64,000 nt of DNA from the NCBI RefSeq assembly GCF_963678165.1, contig NZ_OY782755.1:3415996-3479995 (forward strand), read 5' to 3'. Positions 1-8,811 of this stretch are shown piece by piece (positions within the stretch are counted from its first letter, which is position 1; each line of letters starts with the position of its first letter). A program made the translations under genes and the position numbers. This stretch comes from an uncultured Acetobacteroides sp. (GTDB taxonomy: Bacteria > Bacteroidota > Bacteroidia > Bacteroidales > ZOR0009). The notes beneath the pieces were generated by a model that worked only from the letters and a program-made list of their open reading frames with translations, did no database searches and was not told where the DNA came from.

Positions 1-1
1 T

Positions 2-856
2 AAGTCGTGTAGCGAGGTGTACTGCGAGACAGCAACCACCCTTTTTGCAACACATATTCCTATTGCAGGTATTGCCGGCGACCAGCAGGCAGCTCTTTTC
101 GGACAGCTTTGCCTACACGAAGGTATGGCAAAGAACACCTACGGAACCGGCTGCTTCCTGATGATGAACACCGGAAGCACCCCTGTAAAATCGAAAAACA
201 ACCTACTCACCACCGTTGCATGGAAGATTAACGGACAAACCACCTACGCCCTCGAAGGTAGCGTATTCGTAGGTGGTGCAGCCATCCAGTGGCTTCGCGA
301 CGGTGCAAAACTCATCAAAAACGCTTCGGAAACAGAGGCAATGGCTACCAGCGTAGAGGATAACGGAGGCGTATACTTTGTTCCTGCACTTACCGGACTT
401 GGCGCTCCCTACTGGGATCAGTACGCCCGCGGAACCATGGTGGGCATCACCCGCGGCACCTCGCGCGAGCACATGGTACGCGCAGCGCTAGAGGCTATTG
501 ACTTCCAAGTTTACGATGTACTAGAGGCTATGGAGCACGACTCGGGCAAAAAATCGCACGAGCTACGCGTTGATGGTGGCGCTGTTGCCAACAACTTCCT
601 AATGCAGTTCCAAGCAGACATCTTTAAAGGCAAGGTTATCCGTCCGAAAGTACTAGAAACAACCGCACTTGGAGCAGCCTACTTGGCTGGTCTTGCAGTC
701 GGCTTCTGGAATAGCACCGACGACCTGCAAAAGCAGTGGTCTATCGATAAGGTATTCGAGCCCAAAATGGAAAAGACTCGCGTAGAGAAGTACCTTAAGC
801 AGTGGCACAAGGCCGTTGAGCGCGCTCAGAGCTGGATTGACCAGAACGAAGAATAG
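2..856 (+). CDS. glpK: Glycerol kinase, C-terminal part (5' end outside window)
   Basis: The enzyme phosphorylates glycerol to sn-glycerol 3-phosphate in the cytoplasm. The frame is open from base 2, so the GTG at 17 is internal and the gene begins upstream of the window; 284 codons remain, about the last 55% of a roughly 500-residue FGGY-family kinase. Visible family landmarks are [12 protein letters not shown], the YGTGCF segment, [16 protein letters not shown] and the C-terminal [14 protein letters not shown] stretch, all matching GlpK order. It is followed 105 bp later by the glycerol facilitator gene, as in classic glpFK pairs but with kinase first. Identity is very secure; only the N-terminal half is missing from view. 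Confidence 0.97.
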   Translation, partial: KSCSEVYCETATTLFATHIPIAGIAGDQQAALFGQLCLHEGMAKNTYGTGCFLMMNTGSTPVKSKNNLLTTVAWKINGQTTYALEGSVFVGGAAIQWLRDGAKLIKNASETEAMATSVEDNGGVYFVPALTGLGAPYWDQYARGTMVGITRGTSREHMVRAALEAIDFQVYDVLEAMEHDSGKKSHELRVDGGAVANNFLMQFQADIFKGKVIRPKVLETTALGAAYLAGLAVGFWNSTDDLQKQWSIDKVFEPKMEKTRVEKYLKQWHKAVERAQSWIDQNEE

Positions 857-886
857 CAGAGTGCTTGCTGAGTATTTATAATTATA

Positions 887-930
887 GGATTGCAGCCCGA
901 TAAACAACACCTAAAAAAGGGCTGCAATCC
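887..930 (+). terminator. Hairpin between glpK and glpF
   Basis: A perfect 12-bp stem (GGATTGCAGCCC / GGGCTGCAATCC) with a 20-nt loop lies between the kinase and facilitator genes. Only a weak pyrimidine stretch follows, so it may be a leaky terminator or an mRNA-stabilising element that sets the glpK:glpF ratio. Confidence 0.45.
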
Positions 931-961
931 CTTTCAAATCTAACTTTTTAATTTCGAGAAC

Positions 962-1693
962 ATGAACGCATTTACCGCAGAATTCTTAGGCACCATGCTC
1001 CTTATTTTAATGGGTTGTGGAGTAGTTGCCAACGTCATCCTAAAGGGAACAAAAGGCAATGGAAGTGGCTGGATTGTAATAACCACAGGATGGGCATTGG
1101 GCGTATTTATCGGCGTTACCGTTGCCGGTCCCTATAGCGGAGCCCACCTCAACCCTGCCGTAACTATCTCCCTAGCCATCGCCGGCAAGTTTGCATGGGC
1201 AAGTGTACCAGCTTACATCGGAGCACAAATGCTAGGTGCCGCTACTGGTGCCTTCCTGATATGGCTATCCTACAACGATCACTTCAACCAAACGGAAGAT
1301 AAGGCAACCAAGCTAGCCGTATTCAGCACGGGTCCTGCCATCCGCAACTATCCGCTCAACTTCATCTGCGAGGTTATCGGAACATTTGCGCTGCTGTTTG
1401 TCATCCTATTCTTCACGGATGCTAAGATTCAGGATGCCACTGGTACAACAATCGGTTTAGGCTCGCTAGGTGCTATTCCTGTAGCATTCCTGGTTTGGGT
1501 AATTGGCCTTTCGCTAGGTGGAACTACCGGCTACGCCATCAACCCAGCGCGCGACCTTGGCCCACGTATCATGCACGCCATCCTTCCTATGAAGAATAAG
1601 GGAGGTAGCGATTGGGCATACTCTTGGATTCCTGTTATTGCGCCTATTACAGGTGGAACGCTAGCAGCAGCTTTATACCTGTTCTTGGTATAG
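962..1693 (+). CDS. glpF: Glycerol uptake facilitator (aquaglyceroporin, MIP family)
   Basis: A 243-residue inner-membrane channel for glycerol entry. Both NPA half-helix motifs are present: HLNPAV at about residues 63-67 and INPARDLGPR at about 194-203. The Asp directly after the second NPAR is the signature of glycerol-conducting rather than water-only MIP channels. Six hydrophobic segments plus two re-entrant loops can be traced. It lies downstream of glpK in the same direction, so imported glycerol would be trapped at once by phosphorylation. The length is normal, and the ATG at 962 agrees with the family N-terminus MNAFTAEFLGT. Confidence 0.96.
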   Translation: MNAFTAEFLGTMLLILMGCGVVANVILKGTKGNGSGWIVITTGWALGVFIGVTVAGPYSGAHLNPAVTISLAIAGKFAWASVPAYIGAQMLGAATGAFLIWLSYNDHFNQTEDKATKLAVFSTGPAIRNYPLNFICEVIGTFALLFVILFFTDAKIQDATGTTIGLGSLGAIPVAFLVWVIGLSLGGTTGYAINPARDLGPRIMHAILPMKNKGGSDWAYSWIPVIAPITGGTLAAALYLFLV

Positions 1694-1716
1694 CGAACAA
1701 TATAATGGGTGGGTAA

Positions 1717-1745
1717 ACCTGACAGGTTTTGAAAACCTGTCAGGT
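1717..1745. repeat. Perfect 29-nt inverted repeat (ACCTGACAGG type)
   Basis: A 14-bp perfect inverted repeat around a single central base, in the form ACCTGACAGGTTTT-G-AAAACCTGTCAGGT. A related palindrome sits at 54613-54651, sharing the GACAGG(G)TTTgAAACC(C)TGT core, so this is a dispersed palindromic element rather than a one-off terminator. It has no U-tract on either strand. Confidence 0.6.
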
Positions 1746-1826
1746 CTAATAAACCGACATTTTACCACCATCCACCAAAGACCTCGGCTTTTGAATGCAG
1801 ATTTTCACACGACAAACATTAACCCT

Positions 1827-2594
1827 ATGAGACTATTTAAATCGACCATACTAGCGGTAGGAATGCTATCGGCATTCCCGTTCGCACAAGCACAAGATAC
1901 GCCTGCGAAGGGCTCGATCGACATGCACCTTCAGGTTAAGAACATGCACCTTTGGAGAGGCTACGCCGTTACCGATGCACCAATGACCGCGCTCGATGTT
2001 GCCTACGTTTGCCCATCGAAGGCCTTTAAGATTGGCGTTTGGGGTGGTGAAGGATTTAACGGCGACTACCGCGAATTCGACTACTACCTTGCCTACAACA
2101 AGAGTGGCTTTAAGTTCGAGGTGTGGGACATCTTTAACTTCTCGCCTGGCTTGCCCTCCAAGCTGTTCGACTACGACCAAAAGACGACCAGCCACTTTAT
2201 CGACGTAACCCTCGGGTACCAGTTTGGCAAGTCGTTTCCGCTATACCTCTCGGCCAGCACCATCATATACGGCAGAGACTTGGAGACAACTCCTAGCAAC
2301 CTACCCGGCGTAGGACCACAATACGGCGACAACCGCTATTCGACCTACGCGTATGCTGAGTACCCCGTTTACAGCTACAACGGCTACGACATGAAGCTGT
2401 ACCTGGGCGGCGCATTTGCCCTTGCCGGACAAACGCAGAACTTCTACGGCTCCAAGTCCAACATCGTAGCCACCGGCTTTGTGGTATCGAAAAACCTGAC
2501 CATCGGCGACTACACCGTTCCGGTATCGGCCACTGCACTATGGAACCCCGAGCTCAACAGCGGGAATATCCAGCTAGCGGTGAACCTGTTCTAG
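1827..2594 (+). CDS. Outer-membrane beta-barrel protein of the glycerol locus (TorF-like porin, putative)
   Basis: A protein of about 255 residues. The ATG at 1827 is preferred over an upstream in-frame start at 1791 because it gives a proper signal peptide (MRLFKSTILAVGMLSAFPFAQAQ). The mature part alternates aromatic and polar residues in short strands typical of a small beta-barrel and ends in AVNLF, an aromatic C-terminal residue as expected for BAM-inserted proteins. Repeated features such as LWRGYAVTDAP, FDYYLAYN and FIDVTLGYQFG resemble the TorF-like putative porins. Its place after glpK-glpF suggests passage of glycerol or a related small polyol across the outer membrane; that role is inferred. 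The last 46 codons and the 3' flank recur as a broken copy at 14258-14487. Confidence 0.72.
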   Translation: MRLFKSTILAVGMLSAFPFAQAQDTPAKGSIDMHLQVKNMHLWRGYAVTDAPMTALDVAYVCPSKAFKIGVWGGEGFNGDYREFDYYLAYNKSGFKFEVWDIFNFSPGLPSKLFDYDQKTTSHFIDVTLGYQFGKSFPLYLSASTIIYGRDLETTPSNLPGVGPQYGDNRYSTYAYAEYPVYSYNGYDMKLYLGGAFALAGQTQNFYGSKSNIVATGFVVSKNLTIGDYTVPVSATALWNPELNSGNIQLAVNLF

Positions 2595-2632
2595 CATTTT
2601 CTGATGTAAGCCTTTTTATATTTTATTCATAG

Positions 2633-2665
2633 AGCCAGATGCCGGGAGGTTTCTGGCTTTTTTTT
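2633..2665 (+). terminator. Rho-independent terminator of the glycerol operon
   Basis: AGCCAGA and TCTGGCT pair around a GC-rich loop and are followed by eight T residues. The same hairpin with the same 40-bp lead-in is found at 14458-14487. Confidence 0.85.
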
Positions 2666-2680
2666 GCGTTTGTTGGAATC

Positions 2681-2912
2681 TGGCATCGGTTACATGTTTT
2701 TGGGTGTCGGTTACAGTAGTTGACCCTCCGGTTACTAGTTTTTGAGCATCGGTTACCAAGTTTTGGCAGCTAGTTACCTTGGTTTACCCATCAGTTACCA
2801 AGTTTTGGGAGTCGGTTACCATGGTTTACCCACCAGTTACCAGGTTTGGGGCGTCGGTTACGGTAACTGGGCACAAAAAAGTGGTAACCGGGTAGTCAAA
2901 CTAGGTAACCGA
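2681..2912. repeat. Array A: 21-bp tandem repeat with an orientation switch
   Basis: GTTAC cores begin at 2689, 2710, 2731, 2752, 2773, 2794, 2815, 2836 and 2857, nine copies spaced exactly 21 bp. The inverted core GTAAC then appears at 2863, 2884 and 2905, again 21 bp apart. The unit is roughly TCGGTTACCANGTTTT plus five variable bases; several adjacent units read as small palindromes (GGTTACC-ATGG-TTTACC). An apparent open frame over the array (heptapeptide repeats) exists only because 21 is a multiple of three. The array lies between the glycerol-operon terminator and the 3' end of the minus-strand gene ending at 2986. Confidence 0.95.
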
Positions 2913-2985
2913 CCGCAAAAAGAAAGTACCCCCAACCTGTAGGCGTACTACGGCTGAGGGTACTCAATAAATCATTTATAAGATC

Positions 2986-3714
2986 CTACTCTTCGGAAGT
3001 TTTTGCCTTCGATTTGGCAACCTTTACCTTCATATACTGGCTCACATACCCCCTCTTGCGCTCCTCGTTGCGCCAGAAGGCGTACTGGCCGCAGCGGCGA
3101 ACCTCATCCATAGCCTCCTTGAGGTGGATGTAGGCCTTGTTGCGGGTTTGAACCGTAACATTGGAGTGCATGCGCGAGCCGTTGGCACGGGCAAGCAGGT
3201 CGGCCATCTCCTCCGATAGCACACCTGCCTTGTCGAATAGTTTCAGATCAACACCAATGGCCGTAAGCGGAGCCGGATAGGCCTTCCCCAGCGCGCAGAG
3301 ATCGGTCAAATCCTGAATCATGTCGGCATGCCCGGATCCATCGGCAATACGCTGAACCTTGGTTAGCACATCGGGCATGTTGCGGTAGGCGAACAGGCCG
3401 TGATGGATCAGCTCGTCGTGCAGGGCGTAAGCCTCTGGCGAACGCAGATTCCACTCCTTCTGTGCCTCATCCTTGCTCTGAAACTCCTTGTTCCACTCGC
3501 CCTGAAGGTAGCGTAGCGCACCTGCACGAGGACTAATGCTATCCACCACTTTCCAGTCTAAACCAACTGCCGTAAGCAGCACCTTGTCTTCCTGAACCCA
3601 ATGTTCGAGATTTTCGGCCTCCTGAAGCATCACCGATATCGGCATGTTGGGGGTTGCAGCATTCTGAACTTTCTCGATCTCCGCTGCAAGGAGATCATAA
3701 TCTGTCTTGCTCAT
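2986..3714 (-). CDS. Conserved hypothetical helical protein beside array A
   Basis: A 242-residue product. The ATG at 3714 (MSKTDYDLLAAEIEKVQN) was chosen over the longer frame because the extra 35 residues are basic and Cys-rich and lie in the upstream region. No signal peptide or membrane segment is seen. The protein is predicted almost wholly alpha-helical and carries two similar blocks, LLTAVGLDWKVVDS near residue 46 and PLTAIGVDLKLFDKAG near residue 153, suggesting an internal duplication of a four-helix unit. A conserved-looking centre reads GSGHADMIQDLTDL and the tail is Lys-rich. I do not recognise a characterised function. It shares with the genes at 14967 and 33489 its position next to a 21/42-bp tandem array. 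Confidence 0.75.
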   Translation of the reverse strand: MSKTDYDLLAAEIEKVQNAATPNMPISVMLQEAENLEHWVQEDKVLLTAVGLDWKVVDSISPRAGALRYLQGEWNKEFQSKDEAQKEWNLRSPEAYALHDELIHHGLFAYRNMPDVLTKVQRIADGSGHADMIQDLTDLCALGKAYPAPLTAIGVDLKLFDKAGVLSEEMADLLARANGSRMHSNVTVQTRNKAYIHLKEAMDEVRRCGQYAFWRNEERKRGYVSQYMKVKVAKSKAKTSEE

Positions 3715-3930
3715 AAAATACCGTTTAAAAATGATTACTAAATTTCTACAGCACGCGAAGCAGCGTTTTGGCCTACTGCCTCTTCCTTCAACGCCCATAA
3801 AATTAGAAAAACGAAGCAAGATGACAAATAAAGCTAAACAATTTCATCTAAAACCTGCCAAGGAATACAGCGCAAAAGAGCCTTTACATAGAATGGCCAT
3901 AGGCAGCCTCCCCTTCCGGTATCGCCCACA

Positions 3931-3976
3931 GAAAAGAAAGCCTCGACAATAAGACTACTCTATTGTCGAGGCTTTC
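3931..3976 (-). terminator. Terminator of the susCD operon
   Basis: A perfect 16-bp stem (GAAAGCCTCGACAATA and its complement) with a 9-nt loop lies 50 bp beyond the last susD gene; read on the minus strand it is followed by TTTTC. The interval 3715-3930 between the helical-protein gene and this hairpin shows no credible gene. Confidence 0.8.
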
Positions 3977-4025
3977 ATATCAGCTTCAATAAATATCCAA
4001 GGATGCTAAACCTAGCATTCGGATG

Positions 4026-5705
4026 CTACCAACCTGTATTCTGCTTCAGGTTTGGATTTATTACAATTTCTGCATAAGGGATTGGAGCAAAATACATTTT
4101 GTCCTCCCAAATTCGAGACTGGTAGCCACGCTCGTAAACAAGGCTCCCTTGGGCATCCTTTTTTAGGTGCAGCACACCAACCTTAGTAAAGAATTCGGGT
4201 CCCTTCTTCCACCTTCGCACATCGTAGAAACGGTGATCCTCAAAAGCGAGTTCCACAAATCGCTCATTCATGTAGCTTTTTTCGAAGGTTGCATTGTCCA
4301 TTCCAGCAGGAAGAGCAGGCATTGCCACCCCGGTACGACTACGAATAACGTTAACTGCCGCAATAGCCGACATGGGGAACTCTGCAGACGTAGCATCAGG
4401 GCTACCTAGATAACGGTATACGGCTTCAGCATAGTTTAGGTAGAATTCACCCAAACGGAAGATTACCCAACTATGGCGCTTAGAAGTTTCCTTTCCTGGA
4501 CGTAAATCCACCGAAACCTCTATCCACTTTTTCAGATAGTAGCCTGTAGGCGTAGCACCAGCCAAAGGAGCTCCATTTACCCCTCCTTCGAAGGTTTCGA
4601 GCGGTTTGGTGTTGTAGGTTGGCCACTTAGTGTCGCCGTTCTTTGCTACAGTTAGGTAAAACCGAGGATCTCGGCCAACCCAAGGGGAAGCAGGGTCATA
4701 ACCACTTCCTGCCTCATCCCAGTATTTACCAGTGGTCTTCATTTGGTAGGCATCTACAAGGGTTTGGCTGGGGCAGTTTCCTCCACCGCCTCCTTCAACC
4801 CCAACAGGAAAGTTGGCATACTCCATCCAGTTACTGTCACCAGTACCACGAGCAAAGATTACCTCTGCGTTTTTATAGTTATCAACGCCCCAATTCTTCT
4901 CGTATGCACCTAGCTTAATTCCGTTAGAACTGGCAAAATCGAGTAACTCCTTCGAAGCAAGAGCCGCAGCTTTCCATAGCTCCTTGTTGTTATCCTTATT
5001 AAAAAGAGGGCTTGCCGCATATAGGGCCGCGCGAGCCTTTAGCGCCATGGCAGCAGCACGAGTTACACGCCCAATTTCCTTGTAAACCGATCCCACATAG
5101 GTTGGCGGAAGATTCGGAATAATTTCCGTACACTCCTTATTTATATAGTCGAAGATCTCCTTTGCAGGCGTTCTTGTAATGGTATTCGCTTCCTCAGCAG
5201 AAAGAACCTTATCTCCAACAAACGGAACATCTCCATAGGTTTTTACCAGCTCAAAATAGAAGTAGGCTCTCAAAAAGCGGACCTCCCACTGGTAGTTATT
5301 AAAGCGATCCATTTGCTCCTTGTAATCCTTATTATTGGCGAACTGCGAAAATGTTTGCCCCTTAGACTCAATAAGGAAAGTATTCACCGAACGAATGGCT
5401 TTATAGTAGTTGCTCCAGTTGGTCATTGTACGAATAGCGCTCCACGAACCATTATAAAAGTCGTGAACTCGTGATGATGGCTTCGAAAAAACAGCCTCGT
5501 CAGTTGCCGAAGCTAACATTCCATTGTCAAACGTTACAAAACCACCAAGCTGTCCATATATATCCGTAACGAACCCCCGAGTTTTATCGAAGCTGGTAAA
5601 TACATCATTCTTATCAGCACTTACATGCTCATCATAGTCAAGATCGCTACAAGCAGCCAGCCCAACTATAGACATTAGCATAAAAAGTTTATTAACTATC
5701 TTCAT
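4026..5705 (-). CDS. SusD/RagB-family nutrient-binding outer-membrane lipoprotein (second pair)
   Basis: A 559-residue surface lipoprotein that caps a SusC transporter and captures an oligosaccharide or other ligand. The signal sequence ends in a lipobox with Cys at about residue 19 (VGLAACSD). Family features are the N-terminal helical region with RFLRAYFYFELVKTYGDVPFVGD (about 140-165), the LKARAALYAASPLFN TPR-like segment, and the C-terminal RPGKETSKRHSWVIFRLGEFYLNYAEAV and ELAFEDHRFYDVRRWKKG blocks. It starts 19 bp after its SusC partner. It is the last gene of the four-gene operon, and no enzyme gene follows, so the ligand is not indicated. Confidence 0.95.
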   Translation of the reverse strand: MKIVNKLFMLMSIVGLAACSDLDYDEHVSADKNDVFTSFDKTRGFVTDIYGQLGGFVTFDNGMLASATDEAVFSKPSSRVHDFYNGSWSAIRTMTNWSNYYKAIRSVNTFLIESKGQTFSQFANNKDYKEQMDRFNNYQWEVRFLRAYFYFELVKTYGDVPFVGDKVLSAEEANTITRTPAKEIFDYINKECTEIIPNLPPTYVGSVYKEIGRVTRAAAMALKARAALYAASPLFNKDNNKELWKAAALASKELLDFASSNGIKLGAYEKNWGVDNYKNAEVIFARGTGDSNWMEYANFPVGVEGGGGGNCPSQTLVDAYQMKTTGKYWDEAGSGYDPASPWVGRDPRFYLTVAKNGDTKWPTYNTKPLETFEGGVNGAPLAGATPTGYYLKKWIEVSVDLRPGKETSKRHSWVIFRLGEFYLNYAEAVYRYLGSPDATSAEFPMSAIAAVNVIRSRTGVAMPALPAGMDNATFEKSYMNERFVELAFEDHRFYDVRRWKKGPEFFTKVGVLHLKKDAQGSLVYERGYQSRIWEDKMYFAPIPYAEIVINPNLKQNTGW

Positions 5706-5723
5706 GATATGAACTTTTTTATG

Positions 5724-8714
5724 TTAAAAACCAATACTTAACCCTACATGGTAAGACTTCAATGTAGGATAGTTTACACCGTAACTCTCTGGATCAACAA
5801 TGTCTAAATTGTCGAAACAAAGAAGATCTACACCACGAACATAAATCTTAGCGGTGTTCAGCTTAATCTTAGATAGCAGCTGCTTAGGGAACGAGTAGTA
5901 AACCTCACAGTTTCTCAACTTCACGAATGACCTATCAGCAATCCAGGTCGAATTATTCGCAAAGTTATTGTCGCTATCAACAGTGGTTAAGCGAGGGTAC
6001 TTTGCCGTTAGGTTGGTTGGAGTCCATCTATTTTCGTAATAGTCATTAGAAATAGTAGAATTGCCAATTAGTGGTTTGTAAACACTTTTCGTATTTAGCA
6101 ACGCGCTATAGTTTCCAACACCCTGAAGTATTGCGCTAAAGCCAAACCCCTTATACTCGGCTCCTATATTAAATGAGTAGTATATTTCCGGACATACGGT
6201 ATTATAACCCATAGCAACCATATCCAACGCATCAATTACGCCATCACCATTTTGATCTTTATACTTAAAGTCACCTGGTTTCACGGCCGAAAGTGTTTGA
6301 CGAGGGCTGTTGTCAATATCCTGCTGATCCTTGAACATTCCCAACACTTGATATCCGAAAAGTTGGCTAATAGATTTTCCTGTACGTTTCAAGTAGTCGT
6401 AAGGCTGAGGAGTCTCTAGCGATTCCACGATCTTGCTACGCGAGAAGGTATACTTTGCGCCTGCAAACCAGCTAAAGTCACGTCCTACCTTACCGGCATA
6501 GTCCAACCCAAGTTCAACCCCTTTGCTATCTACTTTGCCGTCGTTGGCGTATGGGTCGAATGCACCATAAATCAAAGTATTTTGCCCTCCTGTAATAACA
6601 AAGATATCGCTACGTCTCTCGAAGAAGCAGTCGGCAGTAAGCTGCAAGCTATTCAACAGCATTGCATCTACCCCAACATTATACTTGTATGCCTTTTCGG
6701 TAGTTGGATTAGCTGTTGGAGTACGGCCTACCTTCCAACCATCTACCTTCTGAGGAGAATCTCCTAAATAGTAGCTGCTACCACCTACATAAGCTTGAGT
6801 TCCCAAGTCCAATTCTGGAACATAATCGGTATTAATAATTCCCGCAGAGGCTCGTAGCTTAAGGAAGTTTACCAGTTTAGAATCCTTCAAAAAGTTTTCA
6901 TTCGAAAGCACCCATGCTGCCGAAATGGTAGGCGAAAACGCCCACTCCTTTAAGCCCTTTAGGCGGTTCGACCCTGAAGCCATTAGTACTAAATCGGCAA
7001 AGTAGCGATTAGCATATCCATAGTTAAAGCTACCCGATATGTTTTCCCTATTGTAGGTTTGGTCTCTCCCCGAATTCACTAGGTGATCGTGGTGATGCAT
7101 GATTGAAGCACCAAACTTGCTTTCGCCAAACACCTTTTCATAGTCAACGCTCGTAACAATGTTAAGACGGCGAGACTGTACTCCCAGCGATGAGGTATAG
7201 TTAAGCTGCGAAACTTTACCACCTACTGTTGTGGTGGTGTCTATTGGATTCCCAGCCTGATCAAAAACAATCACATTATTCGAATAATTAAATCCCTTTG
7301 TTTTCGACTCCCAGTATTCGGTATAGTTATCGTATCCAACCCTCAACGAAGCAGACAGCCCAGGAGTAATAAAGTTAAGCTTCTCCGTCAGCTTTACATC
7401 AGCCTGTAGCGCCCTTGTTTGGGAACGAGCATAACCTGTACTAATAGAGTTTGCAACAGGATTTTGATTAGTCCAAGTGGCATCGCCCCCCCACTTCCCA
7501 TCTAGTGCCCTTACAGGAAAAGCCGCAGAAGGCACAGAGTAAAGCTGATCCATAAGGGTCGATTGGTGAGTACCAGGTCTATTAGTTTCACCCAGAATAC
7601 CAAGAATATTTACCTGTAATGCAGTTGTACTGGTCAAGTCGATGTCAAAGTTGGTACGAACATTACCTTTCGAACTTTTCAGCTGTGTTGAGTAGCCGCT
7701 ATTCGCATCAGCATTCTTCAACAAGCCATCGCTTGTTTCAAGGTTAAGCACCGTAAAATAGCGGGCGTTTTTTCCGCCTCCTTTAAAGCTTAAGCTGTAG
7801 ATATTGGTAGATGACCAATCTTTTAGCACCTCATCAAACCAGTCTACGTTTGGGTAAACACCAGGATAAGTTCCATTCTTAAACGCATCAACCTCGTAGG
7901 CATTATATCGAGGCGAAAGCCCGTCGTTCGCACGTGCTTCGTTTATCGCGTTTGCATAACGATACGAGTTTGCAAATTCAGGCAGACGTACAGGCTGCTT
8001 AAACCCGTGATCGTACCTGAAAGTAATGCTCTTCGAATTGTACTGACCACGCTTGGTTGTAACTGCTAACACCCCGTTAATTCCTCTAAAGCCATAACGG
8101 GCAACTGCCGCTGCATCTCTTAGCACTTCTACACTTTCAACCTCGTCGAGCACGATGTTGTCAATCGAACGTTCTAGCCCATCGACAACAACGAGAAGCG
8201 AGTTATTTGAAAGGGTTTTAGATCCTCTTACAAAAAGGGATGCATTGTTTTCCCAATCTACGCCACCATTTTGCAGGGCAGACAGTCCCAATATATTTCC
8301 GAACAATGCGTTGCTCAAATTTAGCGAGGAACTCTTCATCAGCTCTTCCGATTTAAGAACCGAAATTGCCCCCGTCAGCTCCTCCGCTCTACGTTCTACC
8401 CCATGAGGGAGCAAAACCACCTCGTCCCTATAGTCGAGCACCACAGATAAAGGATCAGCGCTCGTTATCTTGACATACTTTAGCCCAACTCCAGCCTTCG
8501 AAATGATGAGCTTATTACCAATGGTTGCGGATATCTTAAAACCTCCCGTACTATCGACCATTTCTCTTACCGCTGGAGCCTCAACAACTGATACCGTTGC
8601 TCCAAGTAACGGATTGTTTTTGCGATCCGCCACATGACCCAAAACCGTCACTTGTTGAGCAAAACCTGCAGCTGCCCCCCAAAGCAATATTAACAGCAAT
8701 GCTATTTTTTTCAT
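5724..8714 (-). CDS. SusC/RagA-family TonB-dependent outer-membrane transporter (second pair)
   Basis: A 996-residue TonB-dependent receptor. An N-terminal signal peptide (MKKIALLLILLWGAAAGFAQ) is followed by a carboxypeptidase-regulatory-like domain (about 22-95, HVADRKNNPLLGATVSVVEA), a plug domain with SLFVRGSKTL and LLVVVDGLER (about 130-215), and a 22-strand barrel ending in YHVGLSIGF. It pairs with the SusD gene 19 bp downstream. The N-terminal extension is more divergent than in the first SusC and the usual VVVGYG segment before the plug is replaced by EVVLLPHGVERR, so this pair probably serves a different ligand from the first. Confidence 0.95.
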   Translation of the reverse strand: MKKIALLLILLWGAAAGFAQQVTVLGHVADRKNNPLLGATVSVVEAPAVREMVDSTGGFKISATIGNKLIISKAGVGLKYVKITSADPLSVVLDYRDEVVLLPHGVERRAEELTGAISVLKSEELMKSSSLNLSNALFGNILGLSALQNGGVDWENNASLFVRGSKTLSNNSLLVVVDGLERSIDNIVLDEVESVEVLRDAAAVARYGFRGINGVLAVTTKRGQYNSKSITFRYDHGFKQPVRLPEFANSYRYANAINEARANDGLSPRYNAYEVDAFKNGTYPGVYPNVDWFDEVLKDWSSTNIYSLSFKGGGKNARYFTVLNLETSDGLLKNADANSGYSTQLKSSKGNVRTNFDIDLTSTTALQVNILGILGETNRPGTHQSTLMDQLYSVPSAAFPVRALDGKWGGDATWTNQNPVANSISTGYARSQTRALQADVKLTEKLNFITPGLSASLRVGYDNYTEYWESKTKGFNYSNNVIVFDQAGNPIDTTTTVGGKVSQLNYTSSLGVQSRRLNIVTSVDYEKVFGESKFGASIMHHHDHLVNSGRDQTYNRENISGSFNYGYANRYFADLVLMASGSNRLKGLKEWAFSPTISAAWVLSNENFLKDSKLVNFLKLRASAGIINTDYVPELDLGTQAYVGGSSYYLGDSPQKVDGWKVGRTPTANPTTEKAYKYNVGVDAMLLNSLQLTADCFFERRSDIFVITGGQNTLIYGAFDPYANDGKVDSKGVELGLDYAGKVGRDFSWFAGAKYTFSRSKIVESLETPQPYDYLKRTGKSISQLFGYQVLGMFKDQQDIDNSPRQTLSAVKPGDFKYKDQNGDGVIDALDMVAMGYNTVCPEIYYSFNIGAEYKGFGFSAILQGVGNYSALLNTKSVYKPLIGNSTISNDYYENRWTPTNLTAKYPRLTTVDSDNNFANNSTWIADRSFVKLRNCEVYYSFPKQLLSKIKLNTAKIYVRGVDLLCFDNLDIVDPESYGVNYPTLKSYHVGLSIGF

Positions 8715-8811
8715 GTTAAATCTTTTTTCAGTTCTACAAGAACCCTGCGCTACCTAAACAAGGAAGGAAGGTAATTGCTGGAAATTAAACGACTTATCTC
8801 CGTATAATCTG

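Noticed and set aside
2742..2942. Open frame with heptapeptide repeats over array A
   Set aside because: The frame exists because 21 is a multiple of three; the array switches orientation inside it and there is no start context.
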